A DNA stretch of 64,000 nt from Oscillospiraceae bacterium. Lineage in GTDB: Bacteria; Bacillota; Clostridia; Oscillospirales; Acutalibacteraceae. The notes beneath the pieces are model-generated. The model made no database searches and was not told the origin of the DNA. It saw only the letters and a program-made list of their open reading frames with translations. Within the stretch, counting starts at the first letter, position 1. Each line of letters opens with the position of its first letter. Both the position numbers and the translations under genes were made by a program. Below, in pieces: positions 16,942 to 24,750 of the stretch. Location: the NCBI GenBank assembly GCA_031271865.1, contig JAISUW010000050.1:48354-112353 (forward strand), in the 5' to 3' direction.

Positions 16942-16970
16942 ATTTTACACTATTTTCTTGCGTTTGTCAA
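16942..16970 (-). promoter_or_regulatory. Promoter of the TasA/tail-collar operon
   Basis: On the minus strand, consensus TTGACA (16965-16970), a 17-bp spacer and TAAAAT (16942-16947) preceded by GTG. The same arrangement, TTGACA-17-TAAAAT with GTG before the -10, drives the SipW operon at 63835-63863. Confidence 0.85.
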
Positions 16971-17056
16971 GAACTTTTTTGGGTTTTTATAAAGATTTTT
17001 TCAATTCTCTTAGGTTTGCGCTGAAAATGGAATAATATAACAGGCAACGTCCGAAT

Positions 17057-17083
17057 GGTAACAAACGGTAACAAAAAAAATCC
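17057..17083 (-). repeat. GGA-T8-GTTACC palindrome element, copy 2
   Basis: In minus orientation it reads GGATTTTTTTTGTTACC followed by GTTTGTTACC. It lies between the dnaA terminator and the promoter of the TasA/tail-collar operon. Confidence 0.75.
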
Positions 17084-17098
17084 AACTTTTTTTACCGG

Positions 17099-17124
17099 TT
17101 AAAAAAACACAGCCGAAGCTGTGG
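17099..17124 (-). terminator. Rho-independent terminator of dnaA
   Basis: On the minus strand, CACAGC, a TTCG tetraloop and GCTGTG are followed by seven T. It begins 17 bp after the dnaA stop. Confidence 0.9.
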
Positions 17125-17140
17125 TGTCATGCCTTGGCGA

Positions 17141-18499
17141 TTAAGTGGTGGCGGCCTTGGTAATATCGTTTACGCGCTTTTTGAAGCCCGGGTCGCGCTC
17201 CATCTCATTGCGGATTTGCTCATGCGCATAGACCACGGTGGAGTGGTCGCGGCCGAACTCCTTGCCGATGGCGGTGGTGGCAATGTGTGTCACCTGCCCG
17301 ATGATATACATAGCCGTTTGGCGAGCCTTTGAGATTTCAGCGGTGCGGCGCTTGGAGCGCACATCGGCAGGGGTCAGGGACCAACTGCGGGCGCATTCCT
17401 CTATGATGCGGTCGATGGTCACCGGGAGGGGGCGCTCCTCGCTCATGATGTCGGCAATGGCGTTTTGGGCGGTGAGCATATTGAGGTGCATTCCCTTTAG
17501 CTTGATGAAAGCCTCAAGGAGGTTTACCGCGCCTTCCAACTGGCGTATGTTTTGCTTGAGTTGCTGGGCGATGTACTCCACGATGTCGTCGGGTATATCA
17601 AAATGGGAGGCGGCGGCCTTGCGCTTGATGATGGCCATGCGGGTTTCGAGTTCCGGGGCTTGGATGTCAGCGATGAGACCTTTCTCAAAGCGGCTCTTGA
17701 GCCTGTCCTCCAAGAGATCCATCTCCTTCGGCGGCCGGTCGGAGCAAAGGACGATTTGCTTACCGTAGTCGGCCAAGGAGTTGAATGTGTGGAAGAACTC
17801 CTCTTGGGTGGCTTCCCGGCCGGCGATGAACTGTACGTCGTCCACCAACAGCACATCGGCAGAGCGGTATTTTTGACGGAACTCGGCGGTGGTTTTGTGC
17901 TGGATGGTAGCTACCATCTCATTTGTAAACTTCTCGCCTGTCGTGCTGACGATAAGCAGATCAGGGAACAAGCGTTCGACTTCGTGCTGAATCGCCGAGA
18001 GCAAGTGCGTTTTCCCCAGACCGGGGTTGGAGTGAATGAAGAGCGGATTATAGCGCAAACCCGGGTTTGCTGCTACGGCTTGCGCGGCGGCGCAGGCAAA
18101 CTTGTTGGAGTTGCCGATGATAAAGGTTTCAAAAGTGTTCTCGTGCGGGAGGACGGGTAGGGTTAAAGTTGTATGTAAGCCGCCGCGGCCGGTTTCGGCC
18201 GCATGGCGCAGATGTTCACCGCGGGCATCTGCTATAGCAGGCGCGGTCGGTTCGTTCTCTTTGTCCACAAACAAAATCTCGGCATCAAAGCCCAAAGCTT
18301 TCTCGAAAGCCTCGTGTATGACGGTACTGTATTTCTTTTCGATGATTGGCCGACGGTAGGACGTCGCTGCCAAAACGGCCGTCGTGCCGTCAAAAGAAAC
18401 CGGCTCTATGATGTCAATCCACAGATTAAAAATCGTGGCAGAAACGAGGTTCGATAACTCTTCTTTCACAAGGGCGAACAGGTCGCGGAAGTCTTCCAT
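17141..18499 (-). CDS. dnaA: Chromosomal replication initiator DnaA
   Basis: This is the AAA+ initiator that binds DnaA boxes and opens oriC. The protein has 452 residues, the normal size. Domain I covers about 1-80 and a short linker reaches about 120. The Walker A region HSNPGLGKTHLL has Lys163, with Ser-Asn-Pro where Gly-Gly-Val is usual. Walker B is VLLVDDVQFIAG. The domain IV signature GRDHSTVVYAHEQI binds the DnaA box. It is not followed by dnaN and recF as in many Bacillota; the next unit downstream is the TasA/tail-collar operon. The upstream 190 bp show no cluster of TTATCCACA-type boxes, so this need not be the origin. Confidence 0.95.
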   Translation of the reverse strand: MEDFRDLFALVKEELSNLVSATIFNLWIDIIEPVSFDGTTAVLAATSYRRPIIEKKYSTVIHEAFEKALGFDAEILFVDKENEPTAPAIADARGEHLRHAAETGRGGLHTTLTLPVLPHENTFETFIIGNSNKFACAAAQAVAANPGLRYNPLFIHSNPGLGKTHLLSAIQHEVERLFPDLLIVSTTGEKFTNEMVATIQHKTTAEFRQKYRSADVLLVDDVQFIAGREATQEEFFHTFNSLADYGKQIVLCSDRPPKEMDLLEDRLKSRFEKGLIADIQAPELETRMAIIKRKAAASHFDIPDDIVEYIAQQLKQNIRQLEGAVNLLEAFIKLKGMHLNMLTAQNAIADIMSEERPLPVTIDRIIEECARSWSLTPADVRSKRRTAEISKARQTAMYIIGQVTHIATTAIGKEFGRDHSTVVYAHEQIRNEMERDPGFKKRVNDITKAATT

Positions 18500-18688
18500 T
18501 CTGTCTTTTCAGCTCCTATCGGTATCCGTTTTGTTCCATACAAGCGCAAAAAACAAGGCCGCAGTCCGTTTATCGGAGAGCCGGAGCCAATAGGTAAACC
18601 CATCGGCTGCCTGCGGCACTTGGGAGGGTTTTAGCTGTCATCCGGGATTTGCAAAAACCTGTTCTTGTTTGCGTTCTGTCCTATCAGC

Positions 18689-19186
18689 TTACGCTTTGCG
18701 CAACTGGCGGTCGAGCCAAGTGCTGGCAAGGTCGACCGCGGCATATAGACCGGGGCGGGAGGACGTGTTAATGAATGCCTCGTTGGCGGGTAGGTCGGGG
18801 TCGGTATTCATCAGGCTGATGGTGACCTTATCGGCTACCTCAAGATCCTGGAATGTGTGTTTACTCTTAATCACCAGTCGGCAGGCAAAAGGTTTATCCA
18901 AGGAGCCATAATACAGCTCATCGCCGCACCGAACCAAAGGGTGACCTTTGTACTGCAAAGTACCCGGCGCTTTCTTGGAACCGGCGGGGAGAATCGTCTT
19001 CCTATCCTCGGCGTTTTCTGCGGCGATGTCAGAGGGCTTCGCGGCCTTAGAAGCAGAGGCTTTCTTCTTAGCAGCTCTCGTCTGTGCTTTATCCGGGACT
19101 TCTGCTGCTTTCTGTTCGCCTATGGCGGCGTCTAAGGCGGCATCATCGGCGGCGAGGTCTCTCGCAGTGGCTTTCTTCTCGGGCAT
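18689..19186 (-). CDS. Conserved small protein with disordered Ala/Lys N-terminus, function unknown
   Basis: The protein has 165 residues from ATG 19186, which has AAAGGA 6 nt upstream; the reading from 19219 would overlap ireB. Residues 1-70 are rich in Ala, Lys and Glu and probably disordered. The folded part contains LQYKGHPLVRCGDELYYG, ADKVTISLMNTDPDLP and PGLYAAVDLASTWLDRQL. I recall similar anonymous proteins in Oscillospirales genomes but know no function. It follows ireB by 29 bp and precedes dnaA, suggesting a housekeeping role in this lineage. Confidence 0.8.
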   Translation of the reverse strand: MPEKKATARDLAADDAALDAAIGEQKAAEVPDKAQTRAAKKKASASKAAKPSDIAAENAEDRKTILPAGSKKAPGTLQYKGHPLVRCGDELYYGSLDKPFACRLVIKSKHTFQDLEVADKVTISLMNTDPDLPANEAFINTSSRPGLYAAVDLASTWLDRQLRKA

Positions 19187-19215
19187 AGCAATCCTTTCAT
19201 TGGTGCGGCAAAGGC

Positions 19216-19470
19216 TCATTCTGACGGTGTTTTGAGGTACTCTTTCAAGAGTGCTTGCAGAAGCTCATCTCGGTCGATGCGGCGGACAAGAGCGCGCGCA
19301 TTATTGTGTGTGGTGATGTAGGTCGGGTCCTCCGAAAGAATATAACCGACAAGCTGGCTGATGGGATTGTATCCTTTCTGCACCAACGCATCGTACACCA
19401 AGCGCAGGATGGTTTTCATTTCATCCCTCGGCTGCTCTTTGATGGAGAACTGGACGGTGCGGTCGTTCAT
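19216..19470 (-). CDS. ireB: IreB family regulatory phosphoprotein
   Basis: This is a small substrate of the Stk/IreK Ser/Thr kinase, linked in enterococci to cephalosporin resistance and cell-wall regulation. The protein has 84 residues from ATG 19470. MNDRTVQFS keeps a Thr near the characterised phosphosite; KGYNPISQLVGYILSEDPTY and NNARALVRRIDRDELL are the family core. A TTG at 19476 is an alternative start closer to GGGAG. In other Bacillota ireB usually precedes ruvX and a DUF1292 gene; here it precedes the unknown 18689 gene. Confidence 0.94.
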   Translation of the reverse strand: MNDRTVQFSIKEQPRDEMKTILRLVYDALVQKGYNPISQLVGYILSEDPTYITTHNNARALVRRIDRDELLQALLKEYLKTPSE

Positions 19471-19532
19471 GTTCAATCCACTCCCTCTTTGTTTTGTGCT
19501 GTTTTCTCCGCCTTGCTTGCAAGTGTAACTAT

Positions 19533-19561
19533 ATTATAAACGATTCCGAAAGAAAATGCAA
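19533..19561 (-). promoter_or_regulatory. Promoter of ireB
   Basis: On the minus strand, TTGCAT (19556-19561), a 17-bp spacer and consensus TATAAT (19533-19538). Confidence 0.8.
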
Positions 19562-19621
19562 GAGGTTTTGTAAGGATTTTAAAGATTGTTCATTAGGTAA
19601 AGCAATAAAGCGACAGGATGC

Positions 19622-22021
19622 CTAAGAACGGATCTCCGCACCTATAGCCCCGAGTGCTTTGACGGCACGTTTTACGGCGGCATCCGCCTGCTCGTCGGTG
19701 AGGGTTGTTTCTTTGGAGCGCAGGACAAGCGAATAGGCAACGGATTTTTTGCCGGCACCGACTTGTGCGCCCTCGTAGACATCGAAGAGTTCGAGGCTCT
19801 CGAGCAGCTTGCCGGCTCCCTCGCGGATGGCTTTGGAAAGGGCTGCCGCCGGCGTGGCTTTGCCGCAGACGATTGCCAAGTCGCGGGTTACGGCGGGGTA
19901 CTTCGGCAGGTGCTTGTACTTCGGGTTAGGGTTGCCCTTTTCTAAGAGGAGCTTCAATTGAATCACTGCGGCCCAGCAGCGCTCACCGATGCCGAAGTTC
20001 TCGGCAACTTGCGGCATGACTTCACCAATCATCACGATTTCTTCGCCGTCGACGAACCATTCTGCGGCACGGCCGGGGTGCAGGAACGTGGATTCTGTTG
20101 CCGGTTTCTTCTCGTAATCATTAATGCCGCAGCCTTCTAACAGCGTTTCGCAGACACCCTGCAAGAGGTTGTAATCGGCTCCGGCGCCGTATAAGCCAAG
20201 GGTAATCTTTATCTGCTCATCCGGGAGTTGTGCATCGCGCCCCGTGCCTATGGTTTCTTTCGGACGGAATACTTTTGATAACTCATAAATCCATGCAGCC
20301 TTGTTACGCGCGGCGTAGTTGCGTCCCAAGACCTCCAACAGGGAAGGCACAGGGCAGGTGCGCATGAATGAAGTCTCTTCCCCCAAGGGGTTCGTTATCG
20401 TGACACCATTGCGCAGCCAATGGTCGGCGGGGAGAAGGAGTTTGTCGTAGTTCTTCTTGCTGTGGAACGAGTAGGTCATTGCTTCTGTCAAGCCTTGCCC
20501 GCGGAGGATTTCACCGACTTTACGGCGCAGTTTTTGCTCTGCGGTGAGCTGCCCATCCGCCGTTCCTGTGAGCGGTGTTGATTCGATTTTGCCATAGCCG
20601 TAGATACGAGCGACCTCCTCCGCTAAGTCGCAGGGCTCGTTTAAGTCTCCACGGAAAGAGGGCGGGGTGACGGTATCACCCTCTACCTTACAGCCGAGTT
20701 TCTCCAGAATCGCTCTCTGCGTTTTTTCCGGGCACGAAAAGCCGATAAAGCGGTTAATCCAAGCGGCGTCAAAATGAATCGTGCGTGAGGGCTTGGGCGT
20801 AGGAAATTCATCAATGATGCCGCCGTCTAAGGTGCCGGCACCCAACTGTGCAACCAATTCTAAGGCACGGTAAAGGCACGGCAGACAGGAGGCGGGATCC
20901 AGCTCTTTTTCATAGCGGCCGGAGGCTTCGGTGCGCATTCCGAGTTTCTGCGCGGTCAGGCGCGTACGCAGACCATTGAAGCAGGCGGACTCAAACACAA
21001 TCGTGGTCGTGTCGTCCATAATGCCAGAGTATTCGCCGCCCATAACACCTGCCACGGCAACAGGTTTGTTGGCATCGGCAATAACAAGCATGGACGGTTC
21101 CAACGGCCGCTTTGTTCCGTCCAATGTGGTGATGCTCTCTCCCTCACGGGCGTTGCGGACGATGATTTTCCCTTCATCCACATAGCGCAGGTCGAAAGCG
21201 TGCATCGGCTGACCGTATTCCAACATCACGAAGTTCGTGATATCTACAATATTATTTATAGGACGCACACCGCTTGCCCGCAGCCTCTCGCGTAGCCAGC
21301 GCGGGGAGGGAGCTATCTTCACATCACACACAACCGCTCCGGCATAACGATAGCAAAGATCCGGATTCTGTATCTCAACGCTGAGTTTCGCTTGGGGTGC
21401 ATCGGCACCAAGCGGGAGGGGTGGTTCAGCTAAGTTGAGTTCAGTTTCATACGTCGCGGCGACTTCACGTGCTAAGCCGATAACGCTGAGGCAGTCCGGG
21501 CGGTTGGAGGTAATCTCAAAGTCGATAATTGTTTCATTGAAGTTCAATGATTCACGGATGTCCTGCCCGATGGTTTTGCCGCAGTCCTCGCCCAAGATGA
21601 AGATGCCATCCTCTGTCTGGTAAGGGAAGTCGTTTTGAGTCAAACCCAGTTCATCCAACGAGCAAAGCATCCCGTTGGAGAGAACGCCGCGAAGCTTGCC
21701 GGCTTTGATTGTCTTGCCGCCGGCGATTTTGGAAGGGCTGAGGGCGACAGGGACGAAATCCCCCTGCTTGACATTTTGAGCCCCTGTGACGATTTGGATT
21801 GCTTCGGCGCCGCCTGTATTCACCATACAAACAAACATATGGTCACTATCCGGATGCGGTACAATACTGACAACTTGACCAACGACAATATTCTCCAACT
21901 CCGCACCTTCGTGTTCCACCGTTTCTACCTTGGAGCCGGAGATGGACATATCCTCTGCAAATGCTCTGTCTTCAAAGGAGAGCGCGGTATAGTCCAAGAG
22001 CCATCTTTTGCTGAGTTTCAT
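19622..22021 (-). CDS. pheT: Phenylalanyl-tRNA synthetase beta subunit
   Basis: This is the beta chain of the (alpha-beta)2 enzyme that charges tRNA-Phe; it carries the editing site and the tRNA-binding domains. The protein has 799 residues. The N-terminal EMAP/OB-like tRNA-binding domain contains VGQVVSIVPHPDSDHMFVCMV. The B3/B4 editing region has GVRPINNIVDITNFVMLEYG. B5 and the catalytic-like core follow, and the C-terminal anticodon-binding FDX domain contains PKYPAVTRDLAIV. AGGAG lies upstream of the ATG. It follows pheS by 18 bp. Confidence 0.97.
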   Translation of the reverse strand: MKLSKRWLLDYTALSFEDRAFAEDMSISGSKVETVEHEGAELENIVVGQVVSIVPHPDSDHMFVCMVNTGGAEAIQIVTGAQNVKQGDFVPVALSPSKIAGGKTIKAGKLRGVLSNGMLCSLDELGLTQNDFPYQTEDGIFILGEDCGKTIGQDIRESLNFNETIIDFEITSNRPDCLSVIGLAREVAATYETELNLAEPPLPLGADAPQAKLSVEIQNPDLCYRYAGAVVCDVKIAPSPRWLRERLRASGVRPINNIVDITNFVMLEYGQPMHAFDLRYVDEGKIIVRNAREGESITTLDGTKRPLEPSMLVIADANKPVAVAGVMGGEYSGIMDDTTTIVFESACFNGLRTRLTAQKLGMRTEASGRYEKELDPASCLPCLYRALELVAQLGAGTLDGGIIDEFPTPKPSRTIHFDAAWINRFIGFSCPEKTQRAILEKLGCKVEGDTVTPPSFRGDLNEPCDLAEEVARIYGYGKIESTPLTGTADGQLTAEQKLRRKVGEILRGQGLTEAMTYSFHSKKNYDKLLLPADHWLRNGVTITNPLGEETSFMRTCPVPSLLEVLGRNYAARNKAAWIYELSKVFRPKETIGTGRDAQLPDEQIKITLGLYGAGADYNLLQGVCETLLEGCGINDYEKKPATESTFLHPGRAAEWFVDGEEIVMIGEVMPQVAENFGIGERCWAAVIQLKLLLEKGNPNPKYKHLPKYPAVTRDLAIVCGKATPAAALSKAIREGAGKLLESLELFDVYEGAQVGAGKKSVAYSLVLRSKETTLTDEQADAAVKRAVKALGAIGAEIRS

Positions 22022-22039
22022 TGTATTACTCTCCTTTCG

Positions 22040-23059
22040 TTAAAACTGACTGAGGAAACGTACATCGTTTTCATATAGCAGCCGCAAGTCATCTATCTCA
22101 TAACGGAACATAGCGAGCCGTTCCACGCCGACACCGAATGCAAAGCCGGAGTAAACCGTCGTGTCTATACCGCAGCGTTCCAGAACTGCGGGATGCACCA
22201 TACCTGCTCCGAGAATCTCTATCCACCCCTCGTACTTACAAAGCGGGCAGCCCTTACCACCGCAACGGAAGCAGGAAATGTCTACCTCACAGGAGGGCTC
22301 GGTGTAGGGGAAGTGGTGGGGACGCAGGCGGATTTTTGTTTCTTCTCCGAAAAGCCGCTTGGCAATGACCTCCAGCGTTCCTTTAAGCATCCCCATTGAG
22401 ACACCCTTATCAACGACTAAGCCCTCTATCTGATGGAAGACAGCGGAGTGCGTGGCATCCACCGTGTCCGAACGATATACACGGCCCGGGGAGATAATCC
22501 GAATCGGCGGTTTTTGGTTTTCCATGACGCGAATCTGCACGGAAGATGTTTGCGTACGCAGCACTGTCTGCGGATCTATATAAAAGGTATCCTGCGTATC
22601 CCGCGCCGGATGCCCCGGAGGCATATTCAAGGCCTCGAAGTTGTAGTAATCCAACTCCACTTCCGGACCCTCCGCGACATTGTATCCCATTCCGAGGAAG
22701 ATGTCCGTAACGTCATCTATAATCTGTGTCAACGGGTGCTTCTTTCCAATCGGCCGCCGCATGCCCGGGAGCGTGACGTCAATCGTCTCCGCTGCCAGCC
22801 GTTTTTGCATCTCTTCCGCTTTAAGCAAAGAGCCTTTCTGCTCAATAGCGGCAGTCAGTGTTTCACGCACCGCATTTGCCAAAGCACCCATCACAGGACG
22901 TTCCTCGGCGGATAGCTTGCCCATCGTCTTCAATATGGCGGTTAAACCGCCTTTCTTTCCGAGGTAATTGATGCGGATTTCTTCCAAGGCTTTGCTGTCC
23001 GGTGCGCCTTCGATGTCAGTGAGGGCTTTTTGCTCAAGGGATTTGAGTTGTTCTTCCAT
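22040..23059 (-). CDS. pheS: Phenylalanyl-tRNA synthetase alpha subunit
   Basis: This is the catalytic alpha chain of class II PheRS. The protein has 339 residues from ATG 23059, with GAGG 7 nt upstream. A reading from 23188 would translate the GC-rich palindromes and is rejected. The N-terminal coiled coil (to about 85) is followed by motif 1 ([19 protein letters not shown]), motif 2 ([19 protein letters not shown]) and motif 3 ([13 protein letters not shown]). [17 protein letters not shown] is the usual Cys-rich insert. Confidence 0.97.
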   Translation of the reverse strand: MEEQLKSLEQKALTDIEGAPDSKALEEIRINYLGKKGGLTAILKTMGKLSAEERPVMGALANAVRETLTAAIEQKGSLLKAEEMQKRLAAETIDVTLPGMRRPIGKKHPLTQIIDDVTDIFLGMGYNVAEGPEVELDYYNFEALNMPPGHPARDTQDTFYIDPQTVLRTQTSSVQIRVMENQKPPIRIISPGRVYRSDTVDATHSAVFHQIEGLVVDKGVSMGMLKGTLEVIAKRLFGEETKIRLRPHHFPYTEPSCEVDISCFRCGGKGCPLCKYEGWIEILGAGMVHPAVLERCGIDTTVYSGFAFGVGVERLAMFRYEIDDLRLLYENDVRFLSQF

Positions 23060-23085
23060 AGGTGTTTCCTCTTCGGTGGGTGGTG

Positions 23086-23179
23086 GGCGCCGTATTACGG
23101 CGCCGACGCAGGCACCGCAATGCGGTGCCGCGGGTGCGCCGCAATGCGGCGCGCAGGGGAGCCGCCGTAATACGGCGGC
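23086..23179. repeat. Cluster of four GC-rich palindromes between icd-like gene and pheS
   Basis: Four palindromes occupy the gap: 23086-23104, 23111-23129, 23136-23152 and 23161-23179. Each is a 17-19 bp hairpin with a GTATTAC, GCAATGC or GTAATAC centre flanked by GC arms (GGCGCC, GGCACC, GCGCC, GCCGCC). The centres agree as G-Y-A-W-T-R-C. They would fold as a row of hairpins in the mRNA leading into pheS. Confidence 0.9.
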
Positions 23180-23188
23180 CGCCCGCAA

Positions 23189-24361
23189 TCAAGCTGCAGC
23201 AATCCGCTGCATTGTTTCCATTACATACTGTCCAAAAGCGGCGGCGGTAGCGCCGGAATCGCGGCCTGTAATCTTGAGTTTAGCTTCTTTGAACATACAG
23301 ATATCGAGAGCCTGTTCCAACAGAAGCGCCTTATCCTGCCTACCGATATGAGAGAGCAGAAGGACGCAGGCGCGGAGCATAGAGCAAGGGTCGGCATATT
23401 GCGCGCGCCCCTCGCGCACCATTCGCGGCGCAGAGCCGTGAATCGCCTCAAACATAGCGTAGCGTTTACCGATATTGGCACTTCCTGCAGTGCCGACACC
23501 GCCTTGGAACTCTGCGGCTTCGTCCGTGATAATATCGCCGTAGAGATTCGGGAGGATAAACACACGAAAATCGCGGCGGCGTTTGGGGTCGATGAGCTTC
23601 GCGGTACAGATGTCAATATACCACTCATCCGTCGTGATTTCAGGGTAAGCCTTTCCGATTTCCTTACAGATGCGCAGAAAGTTACCGTCGGTGGTTTTGA
23701 TGACGTTGGCTTTCGTAATGACGCTGACGCGGCCTTTGCCGTTATTGCGGGCATACTCATAGGCAAGCTTGGCGATGCGCTCCGTTCCCTCGCGTGTTTG
23801 CACGACAAAATCCAGCGCCAATTCATCAGATACTTGGATACCTTTCGAACCAACGGCGTAGGCACCTTCCGTATTCTCTCGGAAGAAGCACCAGTCGATT
23901 CCTTCACTCTCCACCTTGACCGGGCGCACATTTGCGAAGAGGTCCAATTCCTTTCGCATCTTGACATTCGCGCTCTCAATGTTCGGCCATGGGTCGCCGG
24001 CCTGCGGGGTTGTGGTCGGTCCCTTGAGGATGATATGGCACTTCTTCAGCTCTGCCAAAACATCATCCGGAATGGGTTGGTTGTGCGCTACGCGGTTTTC
24101 TATGGTAAGACCATCGATGGTACGGAATTCCACCTTACCTGCCGCCACGTCCTCCTGCAAGAGGTACTTGAGTACCTTGGCGCTTTCTTCCGTAATGACA
24201 GGACCGATACCATCCCCGCCGCAAACACCGATAATCAGTCGGTCGAGCGCGGCATAATCCACAAAGTCCGTTGCGGCATTGATTTCTTCCACACGCTCCA
24301 ACTGACAGCGCACCAAGGATTCAAATTTCTCACACGCCTCTTTGATCTGAGCTTCGTTCAT
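23189..24361 (-). CDS. Isocitrate/isopropylmalate dehydrogenase family protein
   Basis: This is a beta-decarboxylating NAD(P)-dependent dehydrogenase, probably isocitrate dehydrogenase-like. The 390-residue protein has an extra N-terminal helical segment (1-40). GGDGIGPVITEESAKVL starts the core. LFANVRPVK and FFRENTEGAYA bind substrate, LPNLYGDIITDEAAEFQGG binds metal, and IHGSAPRM lies at the cofactor pocket, where the sequence does not decide clearly between NAD and NADP. AAGGAG precedes the ATG. It is the promoter-proximal gene ahead of pheST, an unusual pairing that may reflect simple readthrough. Confidence 0.88.
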   Translation of the reverse strand: MNEAQIKEACEKFESLVRCQLERVEEINAATDFVDYAALDRLIIGVCGGDGIGPVITEESAKVLKYLLQEDVAAGKVEFRTIDGLTIENRVAHNQPIPDDVLAELKKCHIILKGPTTTPQAGDPWPNIESANVKMRKELDLFANVRPVKVESEGIDWCFFRENTEGAYAVGSKGIQVSDELALDFVVQTREGTERIAKLAYEYARNNGKGRVSVITKANVIKTTDGNFLRICKEIGKAYPEITTDEWYIDICTAKLIDPKRRRDFRVFILPNLYGDIITDEAAEFQGGVGTAGSANIGKRYAMFEAIHGSAPRMVREGRAQYADPCSMLRACVLLLSHIGRQDKALLLEQALDICMFKEAKLKITGRDSGATAAAFGQYVMETMQRIAAA

Positions 24362-24391
24362 GTAATACTCCTTATACCGAATTCAACGACT

Positions 24392-24420
24392 ATTATAGCA
24401 CACTTTACCGCAGATTGCAA
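24392..24420 (-). promoter_or_regulatory. Promoter of the icd-like/pheST unit
   Basis: On the minus strand, TTGCAA (24415-24420), a 17-bp spacer and consensus TATAAT (24392-24397). Confidence 0.8.
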
Positions 24421-24673
24421 GTAAAAAATCACCGAGTACAAAAATAGATTTTCCTGCGTCTTCGTGCGCGGACGCCGACCGATGAACCAATATAGCTCAT
24501 CAATCCCGTACTCTGTATGGCTCGTATGTTCTGAGCGAAAAAACGCAGTCATTTTTTATCCAATTGAGGACATTGATGTGGCTGAAGCCAAATATCTTGC
24601 CTACCTTCCGCGCACTCATGCCGCTGCAATAGGATCGGATGTCAACGCTATTTATACACTTCTCAAGCAATCG
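24421..24673 (-). pseudogene. IS1-like transposase remnant, frameshifted and truncated
   Basis: Two overlapping minus-strand frames together resemble an IS1-family transposase. The upstream frame gives the helix-turn-helix SGMSARKVGKIFGFSHINV followed by LNWIK. The downstream frame, shifted, gives GIDELYWFIGRRPRTKTQEN then LFLYSVI, the first Asp region of the catalytic domain. The frames join near 24520-24550. The zinc-finger start, the rest of the DDE domain and terminal inverted repeats are missing, and the remnant runs straight into the promoter of the dehydrogenase gene. A GC-rich palindrome element lies just upstream. Confidence 0.65.
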
Positions 24674-24677
24674 GCAG

Positions 24678-24736
24678 TAGGGGCTTCGCGAAGCCCCGGG
24701 CGGTTCGCGCACCGCCGCCGCGCTTCGCGAAGCGCG
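24678..24736 (+). repeat. Triple TTCGCGAA palindrome element, copy A
   Basis: This 59-bp element has three adjacent palindromes: GGGGCTTCGCGAAGCCCC, GGCGGTTCGCG(C)ACCGCC and CGCGCTTCGCGAAGCGCG. A copy differing at one base occurs inverted at 52282-52340. Confidence 0.92.
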
Positions 24737-24750
24737 CCCCCCGGCACAGC

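Noticed and set aside
18500..18688. oriC upstream of dnaA
   Set aside because: No cluster of DnaA boxes or AT-rich 13-mers could be seen.
23060..23188. Longer pheS start at 23188
   Set aside because: It would translate the palindrome cluster into Arg/Pro/Cys-rich residues absent from PheS; a good ribosome site supports 23059.
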